DNA from: Apoda limacodes
Lineage: Eukaryota > Arthropoda > Insecta > Lepidoptera > Limacodidae
Length of the DNA stretch: 64,000 nucleotides
Direction of reading: 5' to 3'
Assembly (NCBI GenBank): GCA_946406115.1
Contig: OX291547.1
Coordinates: 3,973,001 to 4,037,000, forward strand
Positions 10,722-22,201 of this stretch are shown piece by piece (positions within the stretch are counted from its first letter, which is position 1; every line of letters begins with the position of its first letter). The translations under genes were made by a program, and so were the position numbers. Below the pieces are notes generated by a model. It searched no databases, was not told where the DNA came from, and saw only the letters and a program-made list of their open reading frames with translations.

Positions 10722-11085
10722 ACCATGCAGCAACTTTTTATAGAATCGCATGCAGCAGGAAGCTACTTTTACATAAAAGCACATGGACCAGGCAGCGACT
10801 TTTACATACAAGCGCATGGACCATGCGGTGACTTTTACATAATATCGCATGGCCCAGGCAGTGACTTATGCATAAAAACAAATGGAACTGGTAGAGACTT
10901 TTTATAAAAGCGCATGCACCATGCAGTGACTTTTGCATAAAATCGCATGGACCAGGCAGTGACTTCTAAATAAAAGTGTATGAACCAGGTAGCGACTTTT
11001 ACATAAAAGCTCATGGACCAGGCAGTAACTTCTACATAAATGCGCATGGACCAGGCAGAGACTTCTACATAAACACGCATGCCAT
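10722..11085. repeat. 33-bp minisatellite, about 11 units
   Basis: Eleven head-to-tail units follow the pattern CATGGACCAGGCAG-GACTTTTACATAAAAGCG with a 33-bp period; the sixth unit is 32 bp. Because 33 is a multiple of three, several frames stay open on both strands (for example 10725-10907 + and 10835-11080 -). On + this would give an 11-residue repeat of the form AHGPGSDFYIK. The 32-bp unit breaks every frame. I see no start context, promoter or splice sites, so I treat the open frames as a by-product of the period. Confidence 0.85.
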
Positions 11086-11970
11086 CCAGCTTTTATAGCT
11101 TCAATGACCTTACTTATCATTGTATATATATGTGTGTACTATGTAGCCTGCATAAATTCGGAAACAAGTAGCTATCATAGTGTTTTAAAGTTGTTTCTCA
11201 ATAGAAAGTGACAAACAAACCTACATATATCTTCTTGATTGCCAGTTTAAGGCCCCAGCTTTGCATTTAAAATTAGAATGGTAGAAATATAAAAAAAAAA
11301 AAATCTACACCAGTTAATATGTTGTTTGGGTGTTTTCGCATTAATGACCTCACAAGCAAAAATCTAGCGCTTGACATACTTAACATCGGTGTGGCTTAAT
11401 TATGATATAAAGTTTGTGTAAAAATCTCTTATTTTTGAAGCTAAATGCATAAAACTTGGTTTTTAGCCTTAACATATATCACGGTAAGAACCCCGTATAA
11501 CATTATGTGTAAAAGTGATATTAACCGTGAATCTTTAAAACAATATTAGCCTTATGGTTGAAAACAAAGATTGAAGTTTTTCCTGTCTTAGAAAAAACAA
11601 CTCTTAGAATGAAAAATATACAATTAAATTTGTATGAAAACTCCGAAGTATGTACTAAGAAAGGATTTTGCAGAATTCCTCCCCTAAAAGGGTAAAATGC
11701 GGGTGGAAGTTTGTATAGAAAATCCGTAATTTTTGAAGTGAAATGCATTAAAATTTTTGCATTGCAAAAGGTATTTGGCATTGAGGTTGATCATTAAGGC
11801 TGATGTGTTTCATTGATTTGAAAAATCATCCCCTAATGGACCTAATGGACGGGTGAAAAACCCCTCTTTAAATAAAACTTAAAAGGAGGAAGACTTGAAA
11901 TTCGGCACAGAGGTTTCGAACGAACAAACGAACAAATAAACAATCACACACTCCATATGATGAAAATCTT
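11086..11970 (+). repeat. diverged dispersed repeats
   Basis: From about 11250 there are blocks typical of old insect repeat tails (CTCCCCTAAAAGGGTAAAATG, TGAAGTGAAATGCATTAAAA, CGGCACAGAGGTTTCGAACG followed by AACAAACGAACAAATAAAC). The 86-codon minus-strand frame at 11521-11781 lies inside this and has no recognised motif. Confidence 0.35.
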
Positions 11971-12215
11971 ATACCACTAAAGTGGTAAATAAGCATACTA
12001 ACCGCCTGATGTTAAGCGGTCACAATAGCCTATATATAGATGCTTGCATGTAATACTATCACAGAATACACTATAAGCATTACACGCATGTTGCCGACCC
12101 TTTAAAATCTAATCACTCCTTTCCTGAGAAAATCAATACTGTAGTCTTTAGGGAAAACTTTAACAGGAAGTTCCTCTGAAACCGCATTTTGCGTGCGAGG
12201 TTATAGGGGTAAGTT
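11971..12215 (-). repeat. solo tail T, longer copy
   Basis: Read on the minus strand: CCGCATTTTGC-like start, GGTTTCAGAGGAACTTCCTG, CTTTAGAGATTTTAAAGGGT-type text, then GTGACCGCTTAACATCAGGCGG and CCACTTTAGTGGT. This is the full tail T order as found in copy 2 of the non-LTR element. A short duplication or insertion separates the middle blocks. Confidence 0.5.
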
Positions 12216-12640
12216 AGAAATCATTAATCGATACATCAAACATTAAAAAAATGCCTAACCGGTGTGTTTACTGTCAAGTTATACGCTTACGAACACTATT
12301 TAATTTTATTTAAACAGAACCTTATGTATTCACATAGAATTTTTATTTTTGCCGCTCGTAGATGACACGAAAAATCGGGAATCATCTTTAATTCTTGGGA
12401 ATCTAAACAACTAAGAAAAACCCAGACGTCATTGAACTTTTGTAAATATGAGCAACATTTTATGTTTTTTTAAACAAAAATGCTCATTTGATCTACAGAT
12501 TTTTTTTCGAGGTTTATTTTATTGATAGATATGATGTCAAGAACCCTAAATAAACCAAAGATCGAGTTGGTGAATTCTTCTTCTAGGTTAATTTATAATA
12601 TACCAGCTTTTGCCAGTAGCACCGCCTGCGCTAAAATCGG
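12216..12640. other. no recognisable feature
   Basis: AT-rich; no signal recognised. Confidence 0.4.
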
Positions 12641-12644
12641 GATA

Positions 12645-12790
12645 GAGCTTATTGGAAAGAGTCTCAACTACACCAGACTGGAATTTAAGGGGAAAAAACG
12701 TATCTTACCTGAAACGACTTGTATTCCCTTTTTTCCCGAATCCTAGAGCCTGCTTTACTCGCGACTGTTTCCAATAAGCTCCCTCTTCCA
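12645..12790. repeat. family D repeat with inverted ends
   Basis: GAGCTTATTGGAAAGAG at 12648 is inverted as CTGTTTCCAATAAGCTC at about 12766-12782. The words CTCGCGACTGTTTCCAATAA also occur in related form at 58780-58870 and 61880-62030, so this is a dispersed family. The 74-codon frame at 12522-12746 runs across it and is not supported as a gene. Confidence 0.4.
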
Positions 12791-12895
12791 TCGTTTGAAC
12801 TAGCTTTGTGCCAAATTACAGCTTAATTATATGCCCCGTTACGACCTAACGGAAGGAAGAAACAACTCACATTTGCATTTATAATATTAGTATAG
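12791..12895 (-). repeat. family B end fragment
   Basis: ACAACTCACATTTGCATTTATAATATTAG is the inverted start block of family B. Confidence 0.4.
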
Positions 12896-13899
12896 TAATG
12901 GATTTTCATACTTCACATTTTTTAGATTGAAGCAACTCGGTATTTAGGTAGTTAAGAGTTCCGATATCTATCCAAAATAAACGTCACGAATGCACGTTGC
13001 ATGTGGAATTAGCCTTTACAATCTGATTTAAAATGCAAAAACTTTTAAAAGAACATTGACTGACAATGACATTTTCGACAAGGAACTGATTAAGTAGTTC
13101 CTGTAAAATGTGTATTAATATATTAATATTTACAGAAACTTATATACGCCAAACATTCCTTTTCGAACTTTTTTTTATAGTTTTAGGCAAGTTTTGTTAA
13201 TTTTTAACTGGCAAAGAAAATGTGATAGGTAATCTTTAAACGGTTTTAAAGACTTAAATCTGTATAGTCCAGTCATGTATAGAGCGTGTCCATTGTTTTT
13301 TTGTGAGTTTGGCGAAAAAACACAAAACTTTTACGACGTTCATCGTTTACTGTCGCCTAACACAGTTTACTGAATCTTGCATTTTTTTTAAAGTGTGTAA
13401 TTTATTATTCGATTGAACTGTTACATAGAATGAATCTTAAGTAAGAGGTGTTAAATGACCTTCCTACAGCACAAAAAATGACATTATTTGCTGTTTATAG
13501 AACCGGTTATTTCAGTAGCGTGGGACCACCTGAACAGTGAGGACGTACAAATTTCTCACTAATATTGTGCCTTCAAATTGTGTTTGATCTGTGAAGTCAC
13601 AGAACCCTAAACCAGTTCCTCCGCTGACCGCAGGCGGTTCTTCGAAGAGCCGCCATTACGATTCGACCATGATCATTTTGTTAGCCGCGCAAAACTTTTC
13701 CCTAAAGTATCCATGCGTGCGTGTTCAAAAATTGAACAACTTATTTTTCTTTTATGGCGATGAAAATCGTTGAGGGTAATTCAAGCGATTCTCTTGTAGT
13801 TAGTTCTATTTCATTTCTATACTAAGTGGCGCAAGAAACTGGCAACTACTTCTGAATTTTGATTTTGGAATAGATCGTTGGTGTCCGATATGAATTTTA
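12896..13899. other. no recognisable feature upstream of the promoter-like segment
   Basis: AT-rich with no recognised repeat. The 60-codon frame at 13591-13773 begins in CTGACCGCAGGCGGTTC text and shows no conserved motif. Confidence 0.4.
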
Positions 13900-14195
13900 A
13901 ACGCAGCCAGGGTCGTTGGTGGCGATGACGTCACTCCGGCCGTGGCGTGAAAGGACCAATGGGAGCGCGGCGCGGGGCTTCGGTCCGGCTGGCGCAGGCG
14001 CCGCGCGGGGCAGTCGGGCCTCCGCCGCCCAGTGTGAAAATCGCGTGCGCCGAATGACTACTACACCTTGGCGGACCGCAGCGCTTTCGCGAAGTGACGT
14101 TTTTTTCCAATTCCATACAGCGAAGAAAATCTTCGGCCGTCCGCCAAGATGAAGTAATCGCGCGGCTTGGAGCAAATACTGGCTGGAACAGGAGG
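13900..14195 (+). promoter_or_regulatory. CpG-rich promoter and 5' leader of a split gene
   Basis: A sharp GC/CpG-rich segment in AT-rich DNA. It holds a perfect CRE palindrome TGACGTCA (13926-13933), a CCAAT box (13956-13960), GC-rich runs to about 14040, and a second TGACGT (14095-14100). Downstream there are two small upstream reading frames: one beginning ATGACTACTACACC (14054) and a two-codon ATGAAGTAA (14149-14157). The segment runs into a short ATG exon that ends in a consensus donor, which fits a TATA-less insect promoter plus leader. The transcription start itself cannot be fixed from the sequence. The three overlapping frames across this segment are compositional. Confidence 0.5.
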
Positions 14196-14220
14196 ATGTT
14201 TTTAAGGCCTCTGCAGATTG
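14196..14220 (+). CDS. candidate first coding exon (MFLRPLQI-G)
   Basis: The ATG at 14196 (context AGGAGGATGTTTTTAAGG) opens eight codons, MFLRPLQI, plus one base, and is followed by GTGAGT, a consensus 5' splice site. The frame is closed upstream by TGA at 14055-14057 with no earlier in-frame ATG, which decides the start. The exon leaves phase 1. The next compatible exon I can find is at 43634-43723, which begins with the two bases needed to complete a glycine codon. The product is not recognised. An alternative is that the exon is wholly untranslated leader, with translation starting further downstream. Confidence 0.42.
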
Positions 14221-14530
14221 GTGAGTTTTCTTCTTTTATGATTTTTTTATCTTAAGATTCTGGCAGGAAAATTAGGCAGATTAAAACTTGTCTTTTAAGA
14301 TTTTATTTTACTACAATAGGTATATAAACTGGCATTCTAGACTTTTTATAGTAAATGGCTAGATGTAGATTTTTTGTCTGTGGTTAATGTGCTTAATAGT
14401 TTTTTGGTAGGTATGTAGTGAGTAGTGACATCCGGGTTCGTTGTCTAGAGGCTGTGCTGCCCACGGAGGCCTTGACCGCTGCGAACTCAGTCTTTCGACT
14501 CCGCCGCAGCCGCCAACGACGCATCGCAGC
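14221..14530 (+). other. start of putative long intron, with a GC-rich patch
   Basis: Begins GTGAGTTTTC. At 14430-14530 there is a GC-rich block (CATCCGGGTTCGTTGTC, GCCCACGGAGGCCTTGACCG, CTCCGCCGCAGCCGCCAACG) that could hold intronic regulatory sites or a second start region. No splice pair or open frame was found in it. Confidence 0.3.
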
Positions 14531-15751
14531 CACTAATACACCTACGTTTTTTTGGCATTAAGATACAACGCATTTTTAAATTAAGAACGCGTGCAAAAAC
14601 CAAATGAAGGTAGATAAAAAAAAAAATTATCTCTATTTCTTTTACTTGCATTATTATTTTTTCCTTCCAACAGCTATCTTGTTACTAATTAATAATTTAA
14701 GTCAGAGTGATAGTTTAAATTTTCTTTTTAATTAACATACGACGGGCTGTTCGTAGAACTGCAAATTGATTAAAATATAGAAAGTGCGCGCGTTGATGTC
14801 TTATGTTCCGCTAGGGGCGCGGGCGGTGGGAGCCAAATTACATCGATTAAATTTAACTATCTTAACTAATCTAACATTGTGAAAGTGTGTCTGTATTAAA
14901 ATATTTTCATGTTTTTAACTTAAGCGAAATCAAGAAATATATACCTATTTAATTTTAGAAGTAGGTACTAAAATACGCTATTTTAAAAAATAAATGAAGA
15001 AATGAGTGGTATAATGTGGTATAGTGGTGGAATACATATTTTATTTAATTATTTTTAAATATTTAACTGTTTGGCAACACAAAATAGAATCGGTAAAACT
15101 ACTTATTGCTAATCGCCGGAACTCGAGGTTGATATAAACAAAGAAAAGCATATCTTCCATTAAGTAATATACTTAAGAACGAAATATTATAAAAAAGTTA
15201 TCGAAGCAATAAAAATCAATTATCTTAAAACGTGATTCAATTCTAACAAATCCATAGAGTAAATTGATGTGTTTCGCACTATACCTATTTGTAAATAATT
15301 TTGCCCAAATACGTTTACGTATAAGTAAATTATTAAGAAAGTATTTAAATAAAAATGTCAAAATTACTAATATATATGTATAAGTATGTATATGTATTAG
15401 TATTTAATAGTAGAAAAAATAGCAATTTCAAAGAAATATGCACAAACTTTTATAGTTCTATGTAAGGATAACATACTTAAATTGGTAGGAATCAGGAAAA
15501 AAAAAGTGTTTCGATGTCAGATTATCATGTTGGATAAATCCCACACATACCTAACCACAATAAAAGTTATTCACTGTCAGAAATATAGTTACGTGACATC
15601 AAGTTAAGCAAATAAGGAAAATGAATAATTTGGTTATTCACCGTCTGCATATTTGACGTGAAGAAACGTCAGGGAACGTGGAAAATTGTTTTCATGTGTT
15701 TGTTCTAAAACAAACCATGAGTTGGTTTTGACGTACCTACCTACTTAAATC
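14531..15751. other. AT-rich, no recognisable feature
   Basis: Simple AT-rich sequence, including ATAT/GTAT-rich runs near 15360-15400. The 62-codon minus frame at 15173-15361 has no motif. Confidence 0.4.
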
Positions 15752-15910
15752 CTTTTTTTTACTTGTCTTATTTTATAAAATTAAAATCTAGAAAACTCTA
15801 ATTTAGGCTCAAATACGAACAGCCATGTGCATTTCGTCATTGTCATATTTTGAGCCAAAATAATACTTTTCTTGATTTTAAGTTTACAAAATAAGACAAG
15901 TAAGAAAAAA
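15752..15910. mobile_element. small fold-back element
   Basis: Imperfect inverted arms of about 58 bp. The left arm runs from TTTTTTTACTTGTCTTATTT to TTAGGCTCAAATA, and the right arm from TATTTTGAGCCAAAATAAT to AAATAAGACAAGTAAGAAAA. The spacer is about 45 bp and non-coding. This is a MITE-like shape; I cannot define a target duplication. Confidence 0.45.
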
Positions 15911-16019
15911 TTTGTTTTCAAAAAAAGGTATTTTATTTGATTTTCTTCGTTTGGTGATCCAAAAATGCGGATCTTAAGTTTTTAAACGTATTTATTTTAC
16001 TATTTCTTAAAAGATGATT

Positions 16020-16490
16020 AACATGAATAGGGTTGCCATATTGGGTCAGGGATTTCGTCGGGACGTTTCAGGATGGGGTGAAATAAAATTTTGTGATACT
16101 TAAACAATTTTATTTATTTGATAAGTAAGTAAATCTGTTTTATAGGTTATTTTAATTGGTACATCAGGAGTACTTGGCTGGCCATACTTTTCAGAAGATT
16201 TTGCTTTCCTCAACAATTCTGGGTACCCTTTAACATATTTGTAGAACTCTGTACAAGTCATGTTATAATTGACTTGACACTGTAAAATTTCTCTCCACAG
16301 TCTTTAGGAGTAGGCGATTTCGTTCATCAGTCCACTGGGCCGACATTAACGAAAAAGCTCTTTCCAGTATGGCGTTGTTTGATGCAGGGAACATTAAAAT
16401 TTGCATTGCACTGTTTTAATCGAGACATTTAAATCTTTTGTCAGGACAGATAGCTCAATAACGGTAACAGATGACAACCCTAAACATGAA
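16020..16490 (-). mobile_element. hAT-type element, internally deleted, with 8-bp target duplication
   Basis: The element runs from TAGGGTTGCCAT (16028) to the inverted ATGACAACCCTA ending at 16482 (11 of 12 bases match). It is flanked on both sides by the identical 8-mer AACATGAA (16020-16027 and 16483-16490). An 8-bp duplication and CAGGG/TAGGGTTG-type ends are hallmarks of hAT transposons. At 455 bp it is far shorter than an autonomous element, yet it retains part of the transposase gene on the minus strand, so it is an internal-deletion derivative. Confidence 0.75.
16150..16420 (-). pseudogene. hAT transposase C-terminal (dimerisation) fragment, frameshifted
   Basis: The minus strand gives LMFPASNNAILERAFSLMSA, then QWTDERNRLLLKTVE, then after one frameshift QCQVNYNMTCTEFYKYVKG and RKAKSSEKYGQ. 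This is the hATC dimerisation region (S-N-x(3)-E-R-x-F-S) of hAT transposases and related ZBED-type proteins. The frameshift falls just after LKTVE. The N-terminal BED finger and the catalytic core are absent. It sits inside the hAT terminal repeats and is clearly non-functional. Confidence 0.65.
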
Positions 16491-17364
16491 CCTTAATGTC
16501 CTACTCCACATCTATGTAGGGATTATTTTCGAATTCATATTTGTATGCGCATAAAGTAAAATACCTTATTCCATTTACAAATAAAAACTTAAATTTATAC
16601 CTATATATAACTAAATATTTATTAACTTAAATAAATATTTATTTAGATATCAGAAACAAAATTTTTAGCAAGTAATACGATTACTAAGTAAAAATATACT
16701 AACGAACATTACTAGAAAAGAAAGTTAAAAAGTACCTAACTATTTTTCTTTAACAAATGCATTAAACACGATTTTTGAAATTACTAAATTTATTTCCATT
16801 TGAGAGTAATTTGAGCATATTGAGCAATTTGAGCAATCAACCTTTTCAGTTATCGAGCTAGTTCGAACAAGATTATTCAATTTACCTTTGACTTAGATAC
16901 ATTTTGTGAGAATCACAATCATCACATTAATTAGAAATTAAATTAGTATTACATGGACAGTTATTCAGGATTTTATTTATAGATAGATATACCTTCATAT
17001 ATTGACTTTTAAAATAAGGCTATTTTGTTTCGTATTTTACATTATTTTGTTCCATCACAGATTATCAATAAAAAAGAAAAAAAAACAATTTGGAAACTAC
17101 TTCAATCGTAAAATAATAATCTTCCTTTATCGATTAGATCGAGAAAATATTTTTTTGTCTAGCAGTGATGTGCCTTTTAAAGTAATTGCTAACTTTGCTT
17201 TTTAAACAGTGACTTACTATATTATGCCATAGTTATATTAATCGAAAATAATCGATCTTCAGCCAATGAAGACTAAAATATTCTTTAAATATTAAACTTA
17301 CATTTTTTGGAAGTATGATCCCCATACACATATTTACTTTAGGCCTTAATAATAACTACATATT
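16491..17364. other. AT-rich, no recognisable feature
   Basis: Nothing recognised. The 67-codon frame at 17002-17205 is AT-driven. Confidence 0.4.
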
Positions 17365-17500
17365 ATAAATTAAAGTCCTTCGGTGTGTCTGTCTGTATGT
17401 ATGTATGTTCGGGATAATATTAGAAACTAGTGACAAATTGATTCACGAGGAAGGTTTACGTACCTACCTATACAATTTATGACTATTTTGTACAAATTAG
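17365..17500 (+). repeat. family B start fragment
   Basis: TATAAATTAAAGTCCTTCGG followed by GTGTGTCTGTCTGTATGTATG is the start block of family B, with the rest lost. Confidence 0.35.
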
Positions 17501-20419
17501 CTAAAGTTATGATTTTAAATATCGTGTTTCATTATTTTTTTTAAGTCAAATGCTCCGTTGCAAATATTTTCATATTTCTTTTAAATTAAAACCTAGTATT
17601 CCATAAAATCTACAACATTTTTCAAAATTGGAAAAATTGGATTAGGTTTAGAAGGTTTTTGAATTTTGAATGAAAACATGCAGCTTCAAGATCCTCTTTC
17701 CCAGTTTTATAAACGCAATTTTATACAATAAACAAAAGGACAAACAAATGTGGAAGAATATAAAAAACTTTTAAAACGATACTAGCGATTCTTTTTCACA
17801 AAGGTCTATACAATTTTATTTGCTATACCACACGACCTTCACTATGAAACTCGCCTACTTTCATTCGATTTCGAAATAAGTCGTTAAACAACCTGGCCGA
17901 GTGCCAAGAGCTATGTTAATGTAATGAAGTATACAGTAAGTGGTATAGGTATCGAAGTGGCAAGATTACGTATGTGGGTACCTGTAAATGCGGTGATAAC
18001 TAAGTGTATTAACCCAGAATCTGACTTGGGCAATACTTAATAACATTAAGTTACAACCTAAGAGCCGCATAAATTTAACATGACATACATACCTACCAGA
18101 ATATTACTTAATTCATTTTTAAACTTAAGTAAAATAATCCTGCGTTATATAAGCCTTTATACTTAGGACACAAAGTAAAGCATATTTATAAACTTTAATG
18201 TTTTTTTTATGTGTATAATACCTGCGGAAAATAGATAAGGATTATAAGTATTTTTAAGAATAAAAGGAAAACCCTAAATTATGACACAATAAATCAAAAA
18301 TAATAGTCTGGACAAGTGATAATAATATTAATAATATTTTTGGATAATCACACTTTCTGGCCCCTAACTAAGCAAAAAACGGATAGAGTCGCGACCACTA
18401 GTTTTATAAAGTACAAATGTTATATTACTAATGAAGATTTTCGACTTAGATATTCACCGCTACACCATTGTAGTCGCCAGCTAATAATATTCTTGGAGCT
18501 ACGTCTATTTCACGAGCGTCGACTTAGAATTCAAAACTCCCCATTTACATAGCCACTGACCGTGAATGTATGTAGGTACGCTAAGTTATATGGCCGTGTG
18601 AATCCGCGCCGGCTACACTGTTTCTTGGAAAAAATCCAACAATTCGTAAGGTAACCAGGATTTTTGACGGTCAATATTTTTCTTCTTTTTTTGTTAAAAT
18701 GTGTAGTATGCCATCTCGGCTACTCATATCAAGTAACATTCAGATTTTTTTTTTTCTAATCTTGGAAAAATTAGGGTATATTTTTATGCAGCCTTTGGAT
18801 TACAAATATTTTTTATATCTATGTTATTACAGATCGTTTAGTTTTTTGCTAAGCTTAAAGTTTCTTACTTAAAGCTTAAAGCTTAAATTCTATGGTTAAA
18901 GCTGAAACTTAGTGGTTTTCTCAAGCACCTATAATAATTATTTTTTTTGATAACTTTTGTCACAACAGGCATTGTTATTAAAAGATTCGCATACACCTTT
19001 TTATAAAAGTAACATATCCAAATGGTCAATTTTGTCATCCAAAGAATATCCTCAAAAACAAATATTCTGTCAGAGTTATCTGGCGTTTACATCGAGTATT
19101 TTACTACCTCGTCTTTGTTTCATATTTCATTTGTTAGCACAATATTTTAGCACCGCGTGAATGCTAATATGTTGTTTATTGAGTTTTGCACGTCGCTGTC
19201 CATTCGCTATCAGTCAACGAAGTGTACTTACACCTTTAGATGGTGAACGTAACTTTTCCTTTGTTCTTTGCATCTATGTTAACTGTATTTTTGTGTGTAA
19301 AGACGGGTGTACATCTAAGAAACTAATCTGTCTTAAAATAATATTTCTAGACTGGCCATGTTTAGACTCTTCCTCTTCTTTTCTAGTTTATTGATGTTCT
19401 GTTGAATGTAGGCTTCATATGGTTTACGTGTGACAGGTCGGGACTGCCCTAGCCCTTTCAGCAACCCTTACCAGTTTAATAATGTCGAACAATTAACCGT
19501 TTTTTATGACGTTTTTATCCATGAATGTGTTAGTTTACGATGCATAGGTATGAACTAGATAATTTTTTTGGTGACACGATGATACTATTTGAGAGTCTAT
19601 TATCAAATTAAAATGCCTTGCCTGCGTCGCGTCGTATCGTCAAGAAAAATAAAGCAGGTTAAATACCAAATGTTCTCTAGTTTGCATCCGCTCTAACATC
19701 CCAAGTATTAGTGACTAGTTCGTTCTCCATTTACATAGTCAGTGACCGTAAATTTTCTCGTGTGAACAGATCGACGGAGCGACGGACTGTATATATATGA
19801 ATATATACACACTGGGGAACATTTTTTACATTACTGACGTCCAAATTAAATTAGATACGGTATGATTTTGTTATTCACGAACCGAATATTTTTGATGTTC
19901 TTACGTTATGCTGCATTACTTTTATTTAATCTTTTGCGTAGTCGTCGATCGATTAGTTTTTAATTGTATTATAATTATTTTCTTTGAGATTATTTTTTTT
20001 ATTTTGTAAAATTTTGGGTATTAAAAGTGTGTAGGTACTGTGCTGTGGAATCAAAGTTTGGGTTGTAATAAAAATAATGTATGTAGATAGATTCATTATA
20101 CACAAAGATAATTGTTCAAAGTTCTACTTTATCCTCCAAAAGGTGGCCATTGCTCATAGAATCAAGTACGATCGTTTCTAGTATTTAGCTACTTTAAGTT
20201 TGTTGTATGTAGGTACCTACTTATATTTTTTCTAAGTCTAACAAAGTTATAAAAGTTATAACTATTATTAGTAATAAGATTTTTTTCGATATTGATAAAT
20301 AACATTTAATGTTTCATATAATTACAACTGAAGTAGCGGTGACTAAAAGTGTATTATACTTTTTTTAAGAAAAGCTTGATTTGTGTTGAGTAATAACGCG
20401 TGCCATGTTTTACAATTGA
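17501..20419. other. AT-rich stretch with one spaced direct repeat
   Basis: No coding motif recognised in the 67-78-codon frames here. A word CCATTTACATAG-CA-TGACCGT occurs at 18541 and again at 19727, about 1.2 kb apart, each followed within about 60 bp by CGTGTGAA; this marks a diverged dispersed repeat. Near 18850-18890 there is a local reiteration of AAGCTTAAAG. Confidence 0.35.
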
Positions 20420-20655
20420 CTTTTTCCCGCGGTTCCACCCGCCCTAAATTTGCTAATCGGTGTTATTTCAGGATTTCAACATCAACTCCACAATCATAGA
20501 AAAAAAAACAAATTACACTAGATGTTTTCAAGTAGCCTATGTCCTCTCTTAGGACTCAAACTATCTCCATGACAAATTTATTTGAATCGGTACAGCGGTT
20601 TAAGCGTGAAGTGGTAACAGACAGATAGAGTTACTTTCGCACTTATAATTATATA
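20420..20655 (-). repeat. family B copy
   Basis: Inverted relative to 9985-10362: CCCGCGGTTCCACCCGCCCT, AAGTAGCCTATGTCCTCTC, GACTCAAACTATCTCCATG and TTTCGCACTTATAATTATAT. Non-coding. Confidence 0.55.
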
Positions 20656-21225
20656 TATAAATTATTTGGATTTAAGATAATATGTACTACCTATTCAAAA
20701 AAAGGTTTGTACAATATTTATGTATAATTATACCTACTTGTATAATTGTCATGGTATATTACTTTTACCGTAATGTTACAGTCATTGGTTTTTATCAGAA
20801 AATCAAAATGAAATTGTAGTAAATTATTTTTAGCCCGGAAATATGACTCAGTGCAAAACATTCAAGTTAGATCACGTTTTAGGAGAAGGATATAGACATG
20901 CCTAAGCGTTTATTAACGTAAGAGGCCAATACCTAAACCTATAGAGGCCCCAAAATATTTCTCAAACGCAAAATATATATTATATATATATGAGTAATTG
21001 CTCTTAATACAAAATAAAACCCCTGTCATTGATATATATAGGAATCCATAAGTAAAAACTATCTTTTTCACAAAATATTAAAAAAAAAACAACCAGAAAA
21101 AAAAAAGCAAGTTGAACTCGCGTGGAGATGTATCATGTTTTTTTAAAATATGACCAATTTGTTTTTGGTATCAAAAAAATGTATTCTTGTATGCACAATA
21201 TTTAGAGATTTAACGTGTTATTTTA
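20656..21225. other. AT-rich, no recognisable feature
   Basis: Includes an (AT)n run near 20975-20992 and nothing else I recognise. Confidence 0.4.
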
Positions 21226-21544
21226 GGCCATCCCTGTGGTCCACTAGAACCGCCATTGAATGTTTTTTATTTACTGTTAATTTTATAGAAAGTGTATTTA
21301 AAAAATTTCATTGAACGAAATATGAAACTCGTTATGAGCAATTTTTAGAAAGTTTTGTATTGTTTCTTTAATATAACTCTGCGTTGTAGATCGCAAATTT
21401 AGTCTAGAACATCACAAATAGTTCTAGATATAGCTTATGACCAATTTTATTTTTCGTTCAATAAAATTTTTGAAATATGCTTTCTACGATCAGGAAATAA
21501 GAAATATTCAATGGCGGCGCAAATGGACCGCAGGAATGGCCTTA
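21223..21544. mobile_element. MITE with long terminal inverted repeats and TTA duplication
   Basis: The element runs from GGCCATCCCTGTGGTCC (21226) to the inverted GGACCGCAGGAATGGCC ending at 21541. The inverted arms extend over 100 bp, including CGCCATTGAAT/ATTCAATGGCGG and TTCATTGAACGAAA/TTTTCGTTCAATAAAA. TTA lies directly outside both ends. A 3-bp TWA duplication is characteristic of PIF/Harbinger elements, so a Harbinger-type MITE is the best guess. It has no open frame. Confidence 0.6.
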
Positions 21545-22130
21545 CTAACTAAGACTTTCTAAAGTTAGGTAATCTTCGTGCAATCTACATATAAGCAATG
21601 AACTATTTTTTGTATTTTTTTTTTAATTTAGGCCTAAAGTTTCGGAGATAAGGGTGGGATGGTCAAGTTTCTTGTTTTTTCTTACAAACTACTATTCATT
21701 TTAAAATTACAAAAACAAAATTAAGATACAACCCCTTTTATTTTTTTAGATATTACACACGGTACAGTTCGACAAATATTTTTTTGTAATTTTCTTATTG
21801 GTCACCCAAAAGCGATCCATATATTTATTTTATAATTAATTTTATTTACTTTTTGGGTAATCGGTCACCTAGATTCAGAAGAAATTAATAATAATACTAG
21901 TAATAATAATATTTTTTTTATTGACCAGAAAAGGTTTACAATTTTACATTTGTGTATTACAGTACAACGATTTAACGAATTATTGTAAAGTAGGTGTAGG
22001 TGAAACTTAAGTACCTTATAGTTCTTATAGGCACTGTGCTCTTCAGTAAATAGTTTTGTTTTTTTCAATGTAATAGATGTTGATTGGGAGAACTAGAACG
22101 ATAATTATCATAGAAGAAAATAGACTACAG
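21545..22130. other. AT-rich, no recognisable feature
   Basis: The 67-codon minus frame at 21865-22068 is not supported by any motif. Confidence 0.4.
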
Positions 22131-22150
22131 ATGTGTGTGTGTGTGTGTGT

Positions 22151-22201
<51 letters not shown>

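Noticed and set aside
10725..11120. Several minisatellite frames as repeat proteins
   Set aside because: They follow from a 33-bp period and are interrupted by the 32-bp unit; no start or splice context.
13897..14175. Overlapping open frames of 61-92 codons on both strands in the CpG-rich block
   Set aside because: GC-rich DNA has few stop codons. The frames have no motif, and the promoter/leader reading explains the composition better.
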